Assembly (NCBI RefSeq): GCF_020164745.1
Contig: NZ_JAIUGV010000020.1
Coordinates: forward strand, 28,565 to 92,564
Reading direction: 5' to 3'
Length of the DNA stretch: 64,000 nucleotides
Source: Mesorhizobium sp. ES1-4
GTDB lineage: Bacteria > Pseudomonadota > Alphaproteobacteria > Rhizobiales > Rhizobiaceae
Positions 7,846 to 16,786 of the stretch are shown here, one piece after another. Under the pieces are notes generated by a model that ran no database searches, was not told the origin of the DNA, and saw only the letters and a list, made by a program, of their open reading frames with translations. Every line of letters starts with the position of its first letter. Position 1 is the stretch's first letter. Position numbers and translations under genes: made by a program.

Positions 7846-10503
7846 ATGGAACAACGAGCTTTGCCCTCCAGCATTTCTGGCGCGAAACCCTTTGCCGGTG
7901 ACGGGGAGGTTGAAGGGCACCGTGCGGTCCTGCTTCCCGGCAGCGAGATGGAAGATTTCTTCGAGAATGCAGCCGTTGCTCTCCACCTTGTGGCGAATGA
8001 TGGCACGATACTGCGCGCCAATCGAGCCGAACTGGACTTGCTTGGCTATGCCCCCGAGGAATACATCGGCCACAACATCCGGGAATTTCACGCTGATCCC
8101 GCCGCAATCGACGACATCTTGGATCGTCTTTCTCGGCATGAGCACCTTCAACATTATCGCGCCAAGTTGCGGGCCAAAGACGGCTCCATCCGTTGGGTGG
8201 AGATAACATCCAATGTGCGTTCGGCTGGGGGACGGTTCCTAAACACGCGCTGCATCACCATCGACGTGACTGAAAAAGTCGAAGCGGAAGAGTTGTTGCG
8301 CGAACACGAGCAGAGACTTGCCCTGACCTATCACAGCGCTGGTGTGGGAATCGTGGAAGCTGATGCCGAAGGTCGGCTGCTGCGGGTGAACGGACATTTG
8401 TGCCGTCTTTTGGGCTGTACGCAGGGGGAACTTGTTGGCCGGTCGATTTTTGATTGGACCTTTCCCTCCGACGCAGAAGCGGATCGCAGTCAATATCGGC
8501 AACAGGTCGCCGGCGAGATCAAAGGCTACACAATCGAGAAGCGGTTCGTGCGCAAGGACGGGTCGCATTTCTGGGCCGTCGTGACGTCTTCCAGCGTTCA
8601 CGACGGCAGCGGACGGTTTTGTTACGCGGTACGGGTGCAGCACGACGTCAGCGAGCGGAAAGAGATTGAGGCGACACTCGCCCAAAGGGCCGAGGAGCAG
8701 GCTGCGCTGCATCAACTGACGGAAGTGCTGCAGCACGCCCATACCCGCGAAGACGTCTACGAGGCTGCGTTGGACGCGATCCAGCGCGGACTAAGATGTC
8801 AGCGCGCTTCTATTCTGCTTTTGGAAGGCGGGGTCATGAAGTTTGTCGCCTGGCGCGGCTTGTCGGACGCGTATCGAAGCGCCGTGGAAGGCCATTCGCC
8901 CTGGTCCGTGGCAGACATCAACCCGCAGCCCATTTGTATGCGCGATGTGGAACAGGCCGAGCTCCCCAGCAGCTTGAGACAGGCAATCCGAACAGAACGC
9001 ATCGGCGCGGTCTGCTTCATTCCGATAACCGAGGGGGGGCGTCTGCTGGGCAAGTTCATGGCCTACTTCGACGAGCCGCATGATTGCTCGGCAGAAGAGA
9101 TTGAAGTCGCCCGGACAATCGCGCGCCAGCTCGGGTTCGGCATTGAGCGTGTCAAGGCACAGAATGCGGCCCAGCGCCTGGCGGCAATCGTGGAGTCGTC
9201 CCAGGATGCCATCGTAAGCAAGGATCTCAGAGGCGTCGTCTCGACTTGGAACCGCGGCGCCGAACGCTTGTTTGGCTATACGGCCGCGGAAATGGTTGGC
9301 AAGCCCATCACCACTATAATTCCCGAGGATCGGCTGAGTGAGGAGCCGCTGATATTGGGTCGCATCCGCAACGGCGAACTCGTGGATCATTTCGAGACGG
9401 TTCGCCGCCGCAAAGACGGAACGCTGGTGGATATCTCTCTGACAATATCGCCGGTGCGGGATGCGTCTGGCCGTATCGTCGGAGCTTCCAAAATCGCACG
9501 AGACATAACTGACAAAAAGATAGCGGAATCGAAGATACAAGACAGCGAGCGCCACCTTCAAGATCTGCTCGCTGCCATTCCTGCCGCAATCTATACCACC
9601 GACCGCGACGGCAAGATCACCTACTTCAATGAAGCGGCGGTGCAACTCGCCGGCCGAACGCCCGTTATTGGCACCGACGAATGGTGCGTGACATGGAAGC
9701 TCTACTGGCCGGACGGAACGCCGCTTCCCCACGATCAATGCCCGATGGCGATCTCATTACGCGAAGGGCGGCCCATCCGGGGATATGAAGCGGTGGCCGA
9801 GCGGCCGGATGGCACCCGCGTCCCTTTCATTCCTTATCCCACACCGATGCGGGATGCTGCTGGAAACATCACGGGCGCCATAAACATGCTGGTCGATGTG
9901 AGCGAGCGTAAGCAGGCCGAAACCCAGCAACGGATCTTGCTCGACGAGCTCAATCATCGCGTCAAGAACAACATGATGATGCTGAAATCGCTGCTTTCGG
10001 TGGCGGCGAGGACCAGCGAAAGTTCGGAGGCTCGGAGCGTTCTGGACGAGGCCAGCAAGCGTGTGGCGGCCATGGCTGCCGCTCAGCGGGTCCTCTATGA
10101 TACGCCCGACGCCGTCAGCTTCGGTGCCGAACCTTTCCTGGGCGCTATCTGCGAGACGGCAAAACAGATGTTCCCCCCAGCCGTTCAATTGGTCTGCGAG
10201 GCAGATTCGATCCAACTGCCAAATGACGTTGCTATGCCGCTTGCGCTCATTGTCAACGAACTTTTGATCAATGCGGTGAAGCATGGCCTACCCGAAATGG
10301 GGAGTGGAACTATTCGTGTTTCCATCAGACAAGACGGTGGTGGCAATAGGGTCGTCGTCGAGGATGAGGGGCCGGGCTTCGAACTGAATTCGGTGCGCTC
10401 GTCGTCATCCGGCCTGCGACTCGTCGAAGGCCTGGTGCGACAGATCGGCGGGACTTTCCAAGTGAGCCGGCACCCGTCCACATGCACCATGATTTTTCCT
10501 TAG
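7846..10503 (+). CDS. Soluble multi-PAS/GAF sensor histidine kinase, HisKA_2 family
   Basis: 885 residues with no membrane helix. Order: PAS near 25-150, PAS near 155-275, GAF near 290-440, PAS near 445-565, a fourth PAS near 575-690, then a HisKA_2 dimerisation segment with ELNHRVKNN (His704) and a HATPase with NELLINAVKHG and EDEGPGFEL. The HRVKNN box is typical of kinases that signal to general-stress or light/redox regulators in alphaproteobacteria. An AGGGGAA ribosome site precedes the ATG. The next gene encodes a single-domain response regulator, presumably its partner or a phosphate sink. Confidence 0.9.
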   Translation: MEQRALPSSISGAKPFAGDGEVEGHRAVLLPGSEMEDFFENAAVALHLVANDGTILRANRAELDLLGYAPEEYIGHNIREFHADPAAIDDILDRLSRHEHLQHYRAKLRAKDGSIRWVEITSNVRSAGGRFLNTRCITIDVTEKVEAEELLREHEQRLALTYHSAGVGIVEADAEGRLLRVNGHLCRLLGCTQGELVGRSIFDWTFPSDAEADRSQYRQQVAGEIKGYTIEKRFVRKDGSHFWAVVTSSSVHDGSGRFCYAVRVQHDVSERKEIEATLAQRAEEQAALHQLTEVLQHAHTREDVYEAALDAIQRGLRCQRASILLLEGGVMKFVAWRGLSDAYRSAVEGHSPWSVADINPQPICMRDVEQAELPSSLRQAIRTERIGAVCFIPITEGGRLLGKFMAYFDEPHDCSAEEIEVARTIARQLGFGIERVKAQNAAQRLAAIVESSQDAIVSKDLRGVVSTWNRGAERLFGYTAAEMVGKPITTIIPEDRLSEEPLILGRIRNGELVDHFETVRRRKDGTLVDISLTISPVRDASGRIVGASKIARDITDKKIAESKIQDSERHLQDLLAAIPAAIYTTDRDGKITYFNEAAVQLAGRTPVIGTDEWCVTWKLYWPDGTPLPHDQCPMAISLREGRPIRGYEAVAERPDGTRVPFIPYPTPMRDAAGNITGAINMLVDVSERKQAETQQRILLDELNHRVKNNMMMLKSLLSVAARTSESSEARSVLDEASKRVAAMAAAQRVLYDTPDAVSFGAEPFLGAICETAKQMFPPAVQLVCEADSIQLPNDVAMPLALIVNELLINAVKHGLPEMGSGTIRVSIRQDGGGNRVVVEDEGPGFELNSVRSSSSGLRLVEGLVRQIGGTFQVSRHPSTCTMIFP

Positions 10504-10588
10504 ATGCCTCAGGAGATTGGGCTTGCGAGCAAAAGCGGTATCTGAGCTAAGTTTTGCGGGGGACATCAGTGGATCCTTCGAGCCGCAG

Positions 10589-11017
10589 ATGGTGTTCTCC
10601 CGGGATGATGTGAGCGGAGGACACGCCGAAATCACTCGAAGCCAGCTGATCTTGATCGTCGAAGACGATTATCTGATCGCGCTGGACATAGAGGCTGGGC
10701 TGCTGGCCGAAGGCTTCTCGTTGGCGGGCCTCGCGACCAGCGCCGATGAGGCGATAGGTATGGCGCGCTCGAGCAGGCCAGCGCTTGCCCTCATGGACAT
10801 CCGCTTGCTTGGCAAGCGGGACGGCATCGATGCGGCCGTGGAGTTGTACCGCGATTTTGGGATACGATGCATCTTTACGACAGCGCACGGTGATCGCGAC
10901 GTGAGGCTTCGAGCCGAGGCGGCCAGACCGTTGGGTTGGGTGCAGAAACCCTATTCTATATCGACGCTGATCGCAGCCATTCGAAATGCCTTTCAGGAGC
11001 TCGATAAGGAAGGCTGA
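10589..11017 (+). CDS. Single-domain response regulator
   Basis: 142 residues from the ATG at 10589; the frame is open back to a TTG at 10517, but the receiver domain starts only at LILIVEDDYLIALDI. The phospho-acceptor is Asp70 in ALMDIRL, the acidic pair is EDD, and a late VQKPYS supplies the conserved Lys. There is no output domain. It lies 85 bases after the PAS histidine kinase and is probably co-transcribed with it, forming a kinase and receiver pair of the type often paired with HWE/HisKA_2 kinases. Confidence 0.85.
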   Translation: MVFSRDDVSGGHAEITRSQLILIVEDDYLIALDIEAGLLAEGFSLAGLATSADEAIGMARSSRPALALMDIRLLGKRDGIDAAVELYRDFGIRCIFTTAHGDRDVRLRAEAARPLGWVQKPYSISTLIAAIRNAFQELDKEG

Positions 11018-11118
11018 ACGGGCACGGGGGAGGACATCCAAGCAGTCGGACCCGCCGAGCGTGCCGCGTTGGTGCTTGACTTTGGATGCTGAGGTGTTCT
11101 GCTCTCGCGGCGGCTTCA

Positions 11119-11690
11119 ACCGCATTGCGAGGCTGTATCAAAAGGTTCTCCTGTACTTGATCGCGGCCTGCGCGGCCGCGCATACGGTAACTGTTTTGTT
11201 GATGAAGCGCTCGATCCTGACCGAAAGATTGCCAGGCGAGGGCATCACTTGGTTCGCGAATATCGCGGTGATCCGTTCGCGCTGACCAGGGTACGCGAGG
11301 TCATGACCACGCAAGTGGAGAGCGTGCCGGCGACGATGCCTTGCGTCCCGTTCGCTTTTGCCACTGCCACCGCCCATTCTTCGCTGGAGACGCGCGGGTA
11401 AGCACCGCACCACAACGCTTGGCGAGTTGCTGGCAGGCGGCAAGTTCACGCTCGCCTATCCAGACGAGTACCTCGAAGGGCTTTCCGACAAGCTGCTGAT
11501 GGCCAACGCCTCGCATCTGCCGGTTCTCGCTCGTGGGGACGCGCGGCTGGTTGGCTATGTCGGCTGGACGGATCTGATGCGTGTCCGGTCCAAGAAGCTG
11601 GCCGAGGAACGTGATCGTTCGGTCCTCCTTGGGTTCGGTGCAAGTGGTAAAATTCAAGCCTTTTTCAACAAATCGGGTTCGGTCTGACAA
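11119..11690 (+). pseudogene. Remnant of a ClC-type chloride channel with CBS domain
   Basis: Three frames together spell the C-terminal part of a ClC channel. Near 11140 comes a hydrophobic IAACAAAHTVTVLLMKRSILTERL; a shift near 11235 leads to HHLVREYRGDPFALTRVREVMTT; a further shift leads to the CBS part from about 11400, ending in a hydrophilic tail at 11687. The first two thirds of the channel, including the pore helices, are absent. It is inactive. Confidence 0.7.
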
Positions 11691-11831
11691 GAATGTCGCT
11701 ATCGATCCAAGCGGGAAGATGTGCTTCACCACGCCCATGCATCCAGAACGAATCGCTCGCATCGAGGGGCGGCTTCTGCGTAAGCTGGTGGCATAGGCTC
11801 GATCGCCCGACTTGAGGCCCGGATTACCTGG

Positions 11832-12323
11832 TCATGGTTTGGCCAGTGCCTGCGCCATTTTCAGGTGCTTTTGAAGTGTCGGTAAGGTCTTCTTGGCGAG
11901 CTTGGCGACCTTGCCGCTGCCGGTCTTCGCCTCATCCTGGAACTCGGCGATGTCCTTCTGGTGGTCGGACACCATGTAGGTGGCAAACTCCTGATCGAAA
12001 GCCGTCCCCGAAAGGCCGTTCAGCTTCTTCATCTCGGCGGTTGCCTCGTCGGTGAGGTCGCTCGTGTCGGACACACCCAGCTTCTTGCCAACCGAGAGAG
12101 CCTGTTTCTTAGCCTTTGCATGGTCCTTCGCCAACGTCCGGCCGAACTTCTTGATGCCACTACTATCACCCTTTTGCGTCGCAAGCGTCCCGAGGGCGAT
12201 CTCGGAATTGTCGCCTTTGATGGCGTCGGTCAGAAAATCCGAATCGCTTTTTGCGAGTGCTTGGCTACTGACAAGGACGCCGGTTGCGAATGCTGCGGCG
12301 GTGACGATGCGCTGAACGGACAT
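11832..12323 (-). CDS. Exported DUF4142 protein
   Basis: 163 residues with a signal peptide ending at the Ala-Leu-Ala near residue 24. The mature protein is a four-helix bundle of the DUF4142 type: SDSDFLTDAIKGDNSEIALG, DHAKAKKQAL and MVSDHQKDIAEFQ are characteristic segments. The family resembles ferritin-like folds and is commonly induced in rhizobial stress responses, but its biochemical role is unknown. The gene is preceded by GGAAC-N16-GGTT, which fits stress control. It appears monocistronic. Confidence 0.88.
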   Translation of the reverse strand: MSVQRIVTAAAFATGVLVSSQALAKSDSDFLTDAIKGDNSEIALGTLATQKGDSSGIKKFGRTLAKDHAKAKKQALSVGKKLGVSDTSDLTDEATAEMKKLNGLSGTAFDQEFATYMVSDHQKDIAEFQDEAKTGSGKVAKLAKKTLPTLQKHLKMAQALAKP

Positions 12324-12356
12324 GACGGAGCCTTTCTGAACCTAAGAGCTGACCCG

Positions 12357-12381
12357 AACCGATGCTCGCGCTCCTTGTTCC
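12357..12381 (-). promoter_or_regulatory. RpoE2/EcfG-type promoter of the DUF4142 gene
   Basis: Minus-strand GGAAC-N16-GGTT located 34 bases before the start codon. Confidence 0.6.
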
Positions 12382-12449
12382 ACCAACCGGCAAAAAACTC
12401 AGCAATACCTCGACTCTGCGCGAGATCTTCGACGGGCTTCTACCAGCGC

Positions 12450-14504
12450 CTAAGGTTCCCCTCCGGGGGTGTCGTCGTTGTCTACCGCGGGATTGACCGG
12501 AGACGCGGAGTTTACTCGCATGGTGCAGACCAGTCCCGATTTCTGGAACTTCAGAGTGACGCGTCCCGACGTGCCGGACGCAAACACGCGCTCGAGGAGC
12601 TGCGTGCCGAAGCCCTTTCGCTCGACCGGTTCAACGGGCGGACCTCCCCGTTCGCGCCATTCCAGATTGAGCCAGCGATACTTTTTTTGCCCGAGGAGCT
12701 TCCACTGGATCGACACCGTGCCGGTTTCGTTCGACAGCGCTCCATACTTGAGCGCATTCGTCGTAAGCTCGTGAAAAGCCAGAGCGGCCGAAAGAGCCAC
12801 GTTCGGTGGTAGCCAGGCCGACGCGCCGCCGATTTTGAAGCGGTCGATCGGTGCGTGTGAGCTGACTGATGTGACGATCAAATCCCTCACGTCGGCGCCA
12901 CTCCAGTTCTGCTGGATCAGCAGGTCGTTGGCCTTGGCAAGCGAGACGAGACGGCTGGAGAGCGTCCGCCCTGCTTCGGGCAAACTTGTCGCGTTGCGCA
13001 GCGTCTGGGAGGCAATGGACTGAACAACGGCAAGGATATTCTTCACGCGATGGTTCAGCTCATTGGTCAACAATTCGAGATGCTCCTCGTCGCGTTTGCG
13101 GTCCGTGATGTCGAGACTGATTTGTACGGCGCCTATAATGCCGCCGCCCGGATTGCGAATTGGACGTGCGCTGGAAAGTAGAAAACGCTTGACACCTGAG
13201 GGCAGCGTGTAGGCGAACTCTTCATGATCCGTCAGCTGCCCGCGCATGGCGCGGCTAAGAGGGCGGTCTTCGCGACTCACGATGTGGCCGTCCTTGACGG
13301 CCACGGTGTCGATGACGAGGTCGGGCCTGCCGAAGGACTTCTGCGCGTCCGTCGGCAGGCCCATGAGTTCGGCCGCGAAGCGGTTGCGGATAACCTGAAG
13401 GGCTTTCGGATCATAGGTAAACCAGACCGCCGCCGGCGCTGTCTCCAGCACCGCCTCCAACTCGTAGCGCCGTTCGGCGATCGCCCGCTCTGCGTCCACC
13501 ATCGCCTGGGCTATGGCGGCGAACTCCGTAACCGAGGTCGACAGGGGTGCAACGCTGCGGCCATGACCCAGCGCCTCCGCGCGGCTCGCCAGTTCAGCGG
13601 TGGCTTGCGTAAATCTCTTGCCGACGAAATATCCCAGAGCAACGGAAACAAGAAGGGACAGGAGACCTATTCCGCAAATTGCGGCAAGCGAGGCCCAAAG
13701 CGGCGCCTGCGCTGCTGAAAGCGGCACGTTTGCGGTATAGAACCACTCAGACAGCGGGGACCTGTAGTAGCCCGCCAGCAGCGTCACTCCGTCGAAGTTG
13801 CGGGAGGTAAACGAGCCGGAGCGCCCAACTATCTTTTCCACATATTCGGGCAATCCGCGTTTTCCGGTCCACTCGTCGTGCAACTTGGAACGTGAAACGT
13901 AATTTCCGTCGCGATCTCCCACGCCAACGGTCCATCCTTCTGGTACGGCCGGCATTAAAACATCACGGATTCGGGAAGTCGGCACTGAAAGCGAAAGAAG
14001 CAGATCCTCCCCCTTTGGAGCGGCCACTCGAATGGCAACAGCCACGCGGTATTCGCCTGAGCCCTTGCCGGCGAAGACATCGCTGACGTAAACACCGGAA
14101 CGGTTGAGTTTCTCGCGGTCGACAGCCGCTATCGGTTCGACGGACGGCAAGGCGGGACCGTAGCCGATTTCGGTGTTCATTAGCTGATCGCGGCCAAGAT
14201 CGCGCAGGACGATCGTCCGGTCCGTCCCGTGGACAAGATCGACCGCCTCGCGGTGGAAGGCTTGCAGATCGCCATTGGCGAGCGCGGCGGATTTGGACAG
14301 GCCGTCGAGGATGGTTTGGAGATTCGCCAGCTCGCCCTCTACGACGAGCGATACCTGTCGAGCCGTTTGCACGGCATCCTGCTCAAAACGATATCGTTCA
14401 TGCAGTGCATATTGGCCGAGCAAATAACCGGCAAACAGCCACACCGGGACAACCGCGGCGGCGGTCAAAGCAAGCAGATGCGATCGAACTGATCGACGAG
14501 GCAA
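12450..14504 (-). CDS. Membrane sensor histidine kinase, Cache-PAS-HWE
   Basis: 684 residues: an N-terminal membrane helix, a periplasmic Cache-type sensor, a second helix near 275-300, a linker, a PAS domain near 345-470, then the HWE kinase core with ELNHRVKNI (His485) and a HATPase containing HELTTNALKYG and WRERGGP (the W-x-E motif that names the family). The frame opens with TTG at 14504; an ATG at 14511 with the better position is one frame off, so the annotated start is uncertain or the 5' end has suffered an indel. HWE kinases typically feed the PhyR-NepR-EcfG pathway in this group. No partner regulator is adjacent. Confidence 0.85.
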   Translation of the reverse strand: MPRRSVRSHLLALTAAAVVPVWLFAGYLLGQYALHERYRFEQDAVQTARQVSLVVEGELANLQTILDGLSKSAALANGDLQAFHREAVDLVHGTDRTIVLRDLGRDQLMNTEIGYGPALPSVEPIAAVDREKLNRSGVYVSDVFAGKGSGEYRVAVAIRVAAPKGEDLLLSLSVPTSRIRDVLMPAVPEGWTVGVGDRDGNYVSRSKLHDEWTGKRGLPEYVEKIVGRSGSFTSRNFDGVTLLAGYYRSPLSEWFYTANVPLSAAQAPLWASLAAICGIGLLSLLVSVALGYFVGKRFTQATAELASRAEALGHGRSVAPLSTSVTEFAAIAQAMVDAERAIAERRYELEAVLETAPAAVWFTYDPKALQVIRNRFAAELMGLPTDAQKSFGRPDLVIDTVAVKDGHIVSREDRPLSRAMRGQLTDHEEFAYTLPSGVKRFLLSSARPIRNPGGGIIGAVQISLDITDRKRDEEHLELLTNELNHRVKNILAVVQSIASQTLRNATSLPEAGRTLSSRLVSLAKANDLLIQQNWSGADVRDLIVTSVSSHAPIDRFKIGGASAWLPPNVALSAALAFHELTTNALKYGALSNETGTVSIQWKLLGQKKYRWLNLEWRERGGPPVEPVERKGFGTQLLERVFASGTSGRVTLKFQKSGLVCTMRVNSASPVNPAVDNDDTPGGEP

Positions 14505-14758
14505 AGTTCATATCCCGTGCCGCCTCAGGAACGCCCAACCATAATCAGGGAGCTACGAACAGCAAGCGTTAGTTCAAGCGAATATAGTGCTTCCCGCAGG
14601 TCGTCCCGCGAACCGTGCAACGCGATGCAAGCATCACGTAGCGTGGCACAACGCCAGCTCTGCGTCGCTCCAGCGACAACCATCGCGCCGCGTCCGGTGT
14701 GGCGTAAACTCAGTACGCGGCGGAGCGCGCCATCACCGCCGCCGGTCACCAGCCGCCG

Positions 14759-15655
14759 CTATTCTTTGACAGCGCCGGTCATTGACGACACATAGTGCTC
14801 GACGAAGAAGGAATAGAGGATCACCACCGGCAGCGAACCGATCAGGGCGCCGGCCATGAGCGAACCCCATTCGTAGACGTCTGAGCGGACGAGTTCGGTC
14901 AGCACGCCCACCGGCACGGTTTTGTTCTCGGACGACTGGATGAAGGTGAGGGCGTAGATGAACTCATTCCACGACAGCGTGAAGGCGAAGATACCGGCGG
15001 AGATCAGGCCTGGCACCGACAGCGGCAACACGATCTTGGTCAGCACCTGCCAGCGGCTGGCGCCATCGATGAGGGCGCACTCCTCCAGTTCGAAGGGGAT
15101 GGAACGGAAATAGCCCATCAGCAACCAGGTGCAGAACGGTACCAGGAAGGTCGGATAGGTCAGGATCAGGGCGAAGGGCGTGTCATAAAGCCCGAGATTA
15201 AACACCATCACCGACAGCGGAATGAACAGGATGGACGGTGGGACCAGATAGGCGAGGAACACGGCCAACCCGACTTGGCGCGAGCCGGAAAAGCGCAACC
15301 GCTCGATCGCATAGGCGGCCAACACCGCAGCGATGAGCGACAGCACGGTAGCGGCGATCGAGATGATCGTCGTGTTGAGCAACCAGCCGGGATAGGAGGT
15401 CTCGAACAGCAGGTACCTGATGTTCTGCAAGGTCGGGTGGACTACCCAGAACGGGCTCGATGTATCGTAACTCGTCATTTCTACGTTGGGTTTGATCGCG
15501 GTGATCGTCATCCAATAGAAGGGAAAGAGCAGCACGATGACGAAAACGGCCAACGGGACATAGATCGTCACCACGCGGCGCGGCATGCTCTGCAGATAGG
15601 TCATGCCACCTTCGTCGCCGCCGGCCGGATTCGCTTTGGGGCCGATCTGAGCCAT
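14759..15655 (-). CDS. Sugar ABC transporter permease, MalG type
   Basis: 298 residues with six predicted membrane helices and the EAA-loop sequence ELEECALIDGASRWQVLTKIVLPLSVPG typical of CUT1 inner-membrane permeases. It is the last gene of the sugar ABC operon, starting 1 base after the stop of the partner permease (start codon at 15655, partner stop at 15657). Together they form the membrane channel for the binding protein at 16787 and the ATPase at 18154. The substrate cannot be read from sequence. Confidence 0.9.
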   Translation of the reverse strand: MAQIGPKANPAGGDEGGMTYLQSMPRRVVTIYVPLAVFVIVLLFPFYWMTITAIKPNVEMTSYDTSSPFWVVHPTLQNIRYLLFETSYPGWLLNTTIISIAATVLSLIAAVLAAYAIERLRFSGSRQVGLAVFLAYLVPPSILFIPLSVMVFNLGLYDTPFALILTYPTFLVPFCTWLLMGYFRSIPFELEECALIDGASRWQVLTKIVLPLSVPGLISAGIFAFTLSWNEFIYALTFIQSSENKTVPVGVLTELVRSDVYEWGSLMAGALIGSLPVVILYSFFVEHYVSSMTGAVKE

Positions 15656-15656
15656 C

Positions 15657-16595
15657 TCAATCTCCGCCGCCTTGCTGCCATCTGCGTCGCTGCAGGCCGA
15701 AATAGCTGAGCAGGATAGCGCCCAGCAGGAAGGGGATCATCGCTACGGCGATGGCTGCGCCTTCACCGAGTTGCCCGCCCGAAATCCCGCGTTGGAAGGA
15801 AAGCGTCGCCATCAGGTGTGTGGCGTTCACCGGGCCACCACGCGTCAGCACATAGATGAGCTGGAAATCGGTGAAGGTGAACAGAACCGAAAAGGTCATG
15901 GTGATGGCGATGATCGGCGTCAGCAGCGGCAGGGTGACATAGCGAAACAGCTGCCAGCGACCGGCGCCGTCCAGCGTGGCGGCTTCGTAGAGCGATTGCG
16001 GGATCGTCTGCAGGCCGGCGAGCAGGGTTATGGCAACGAAGGGAATGCCGCGCCAGACATTGGCGGCAATCACCGAGGCGCGCGCGTTTTGCGGATCGCC
16101 GAGGAAGTTGATGTTGTGGTCGATGAGGCCCATCTGCTTGAGGGCCCAGGAGATGATCGAGAACTGCGAATCGTAAATCCACCAGAAAGCAATCGCCGAC
16201 AACACCGTCGGCACCACCCAGGGAAGAAGCACCACGGCGCGGAAAAAGGATTTGAACGGCAGGTTCTCATTGAGCAGCAACGCCAGCCACAGGCCGAGGG
16301 CGAACTTGAGGATTGACGCGCTCACCGTGTAGAGAACCGTGTTGAACACGGACAGCCAGAACACGCTGTCATCCCAGAGGTATTCGTAGTTCTCCAGGCC
16401 GATGAAGACGCCCGGCCTGCCAATGCGGGCGTCGGTAAAGCCGAGCCAGACGCCGAGCCCCAGCGGATAGGTCAGGAAGACCAGCAGCAGCACCACCGTT
16501 GGCAGCATAAAACCAAAGCTGAGCAGGCCACGGCTTTCCGCAATGCGCGACAAAAAGGAGGGGCGGGGTGGGGCGGCGGCGGTTGTCACGGCCAT
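15657..16595 (-). CDS. Sugar ABC transporter permease, MalF/UgpA type
   Basis: 312 residues, a short cytoplasmic N-terminus and six membrane helices. The EAA loop reads LYEAATLDGAGRWQLFRYVTLPLL, as in UgpA-like CUT1 permeases. The ATG at 16595 lies about 190 bases after the solute-binding protein gene, and this gap contains a stem-loop that probably sets the expression ratio between binding protein and permeases. Confidence 0.9.
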   Translation of the reverse strand: MAVTTAAAPPRPSFLSRIAESRGLLSFGFMLPTVVLLLVFLTYPLGLGVWLGFTDARIGRPGVFIGLENYEYLWDDSVFWLSVFNTVLYTVSASILKFALGLWLALLLNENLPFKSFFRAVVLLPWVVPTVLSAIAFWWIYDSQFSIISWALKQMGLIDHNINFLGDPQNARASVIAANVWRGIPFVAITLLAGLQTIPQSLYEAATLDGAGRWQLFRYVTLPLLTPIIAITMTFSVLFTFTDFQLIYVLTRGGPVNATHLMATLSFQRGISGGQLGEGAAIAVAMIPFLLGAILLSYFGLQRRRWQQGGGD

Positions 16596-16740
16596 GAAAG
16601 GCTCCTGTGGCGGGTATCAAGTGGCAGCGAGTCCCTCCGCTTTTCGTGGACTGCTGGCGCGGGGCCCTGATTGGTCCGCGCTCTCCTTGTCGGCGCCTGC
16701 ACCTCGGCGGTATGCCGCGGGCATGCTGGCGCCGACCCGA

Positions 16741-16779
16741 AAAATAACAAGCGTCTTCTCCCGCGAACGGAAGAAGACG
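16741..16779 (-). terminator. Stem-loop after the solute-binding protein gene
   Basis: On the minus strand CGTCTTCT pairs with AGAAGACG (bases 16779-16772 and 16759-16752), an 8-bp stem with a 12-base loop, followed by a T-rich stretch GTTATTTTT. It is positioned 8 bases after the binding-protein stop codon, as in other ABC operons where a partial terminator or RNA-stabilising hairpin lowers permease expression. Confidence 0.55.
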
Positions 16780-16786
16780 TCCGGAC

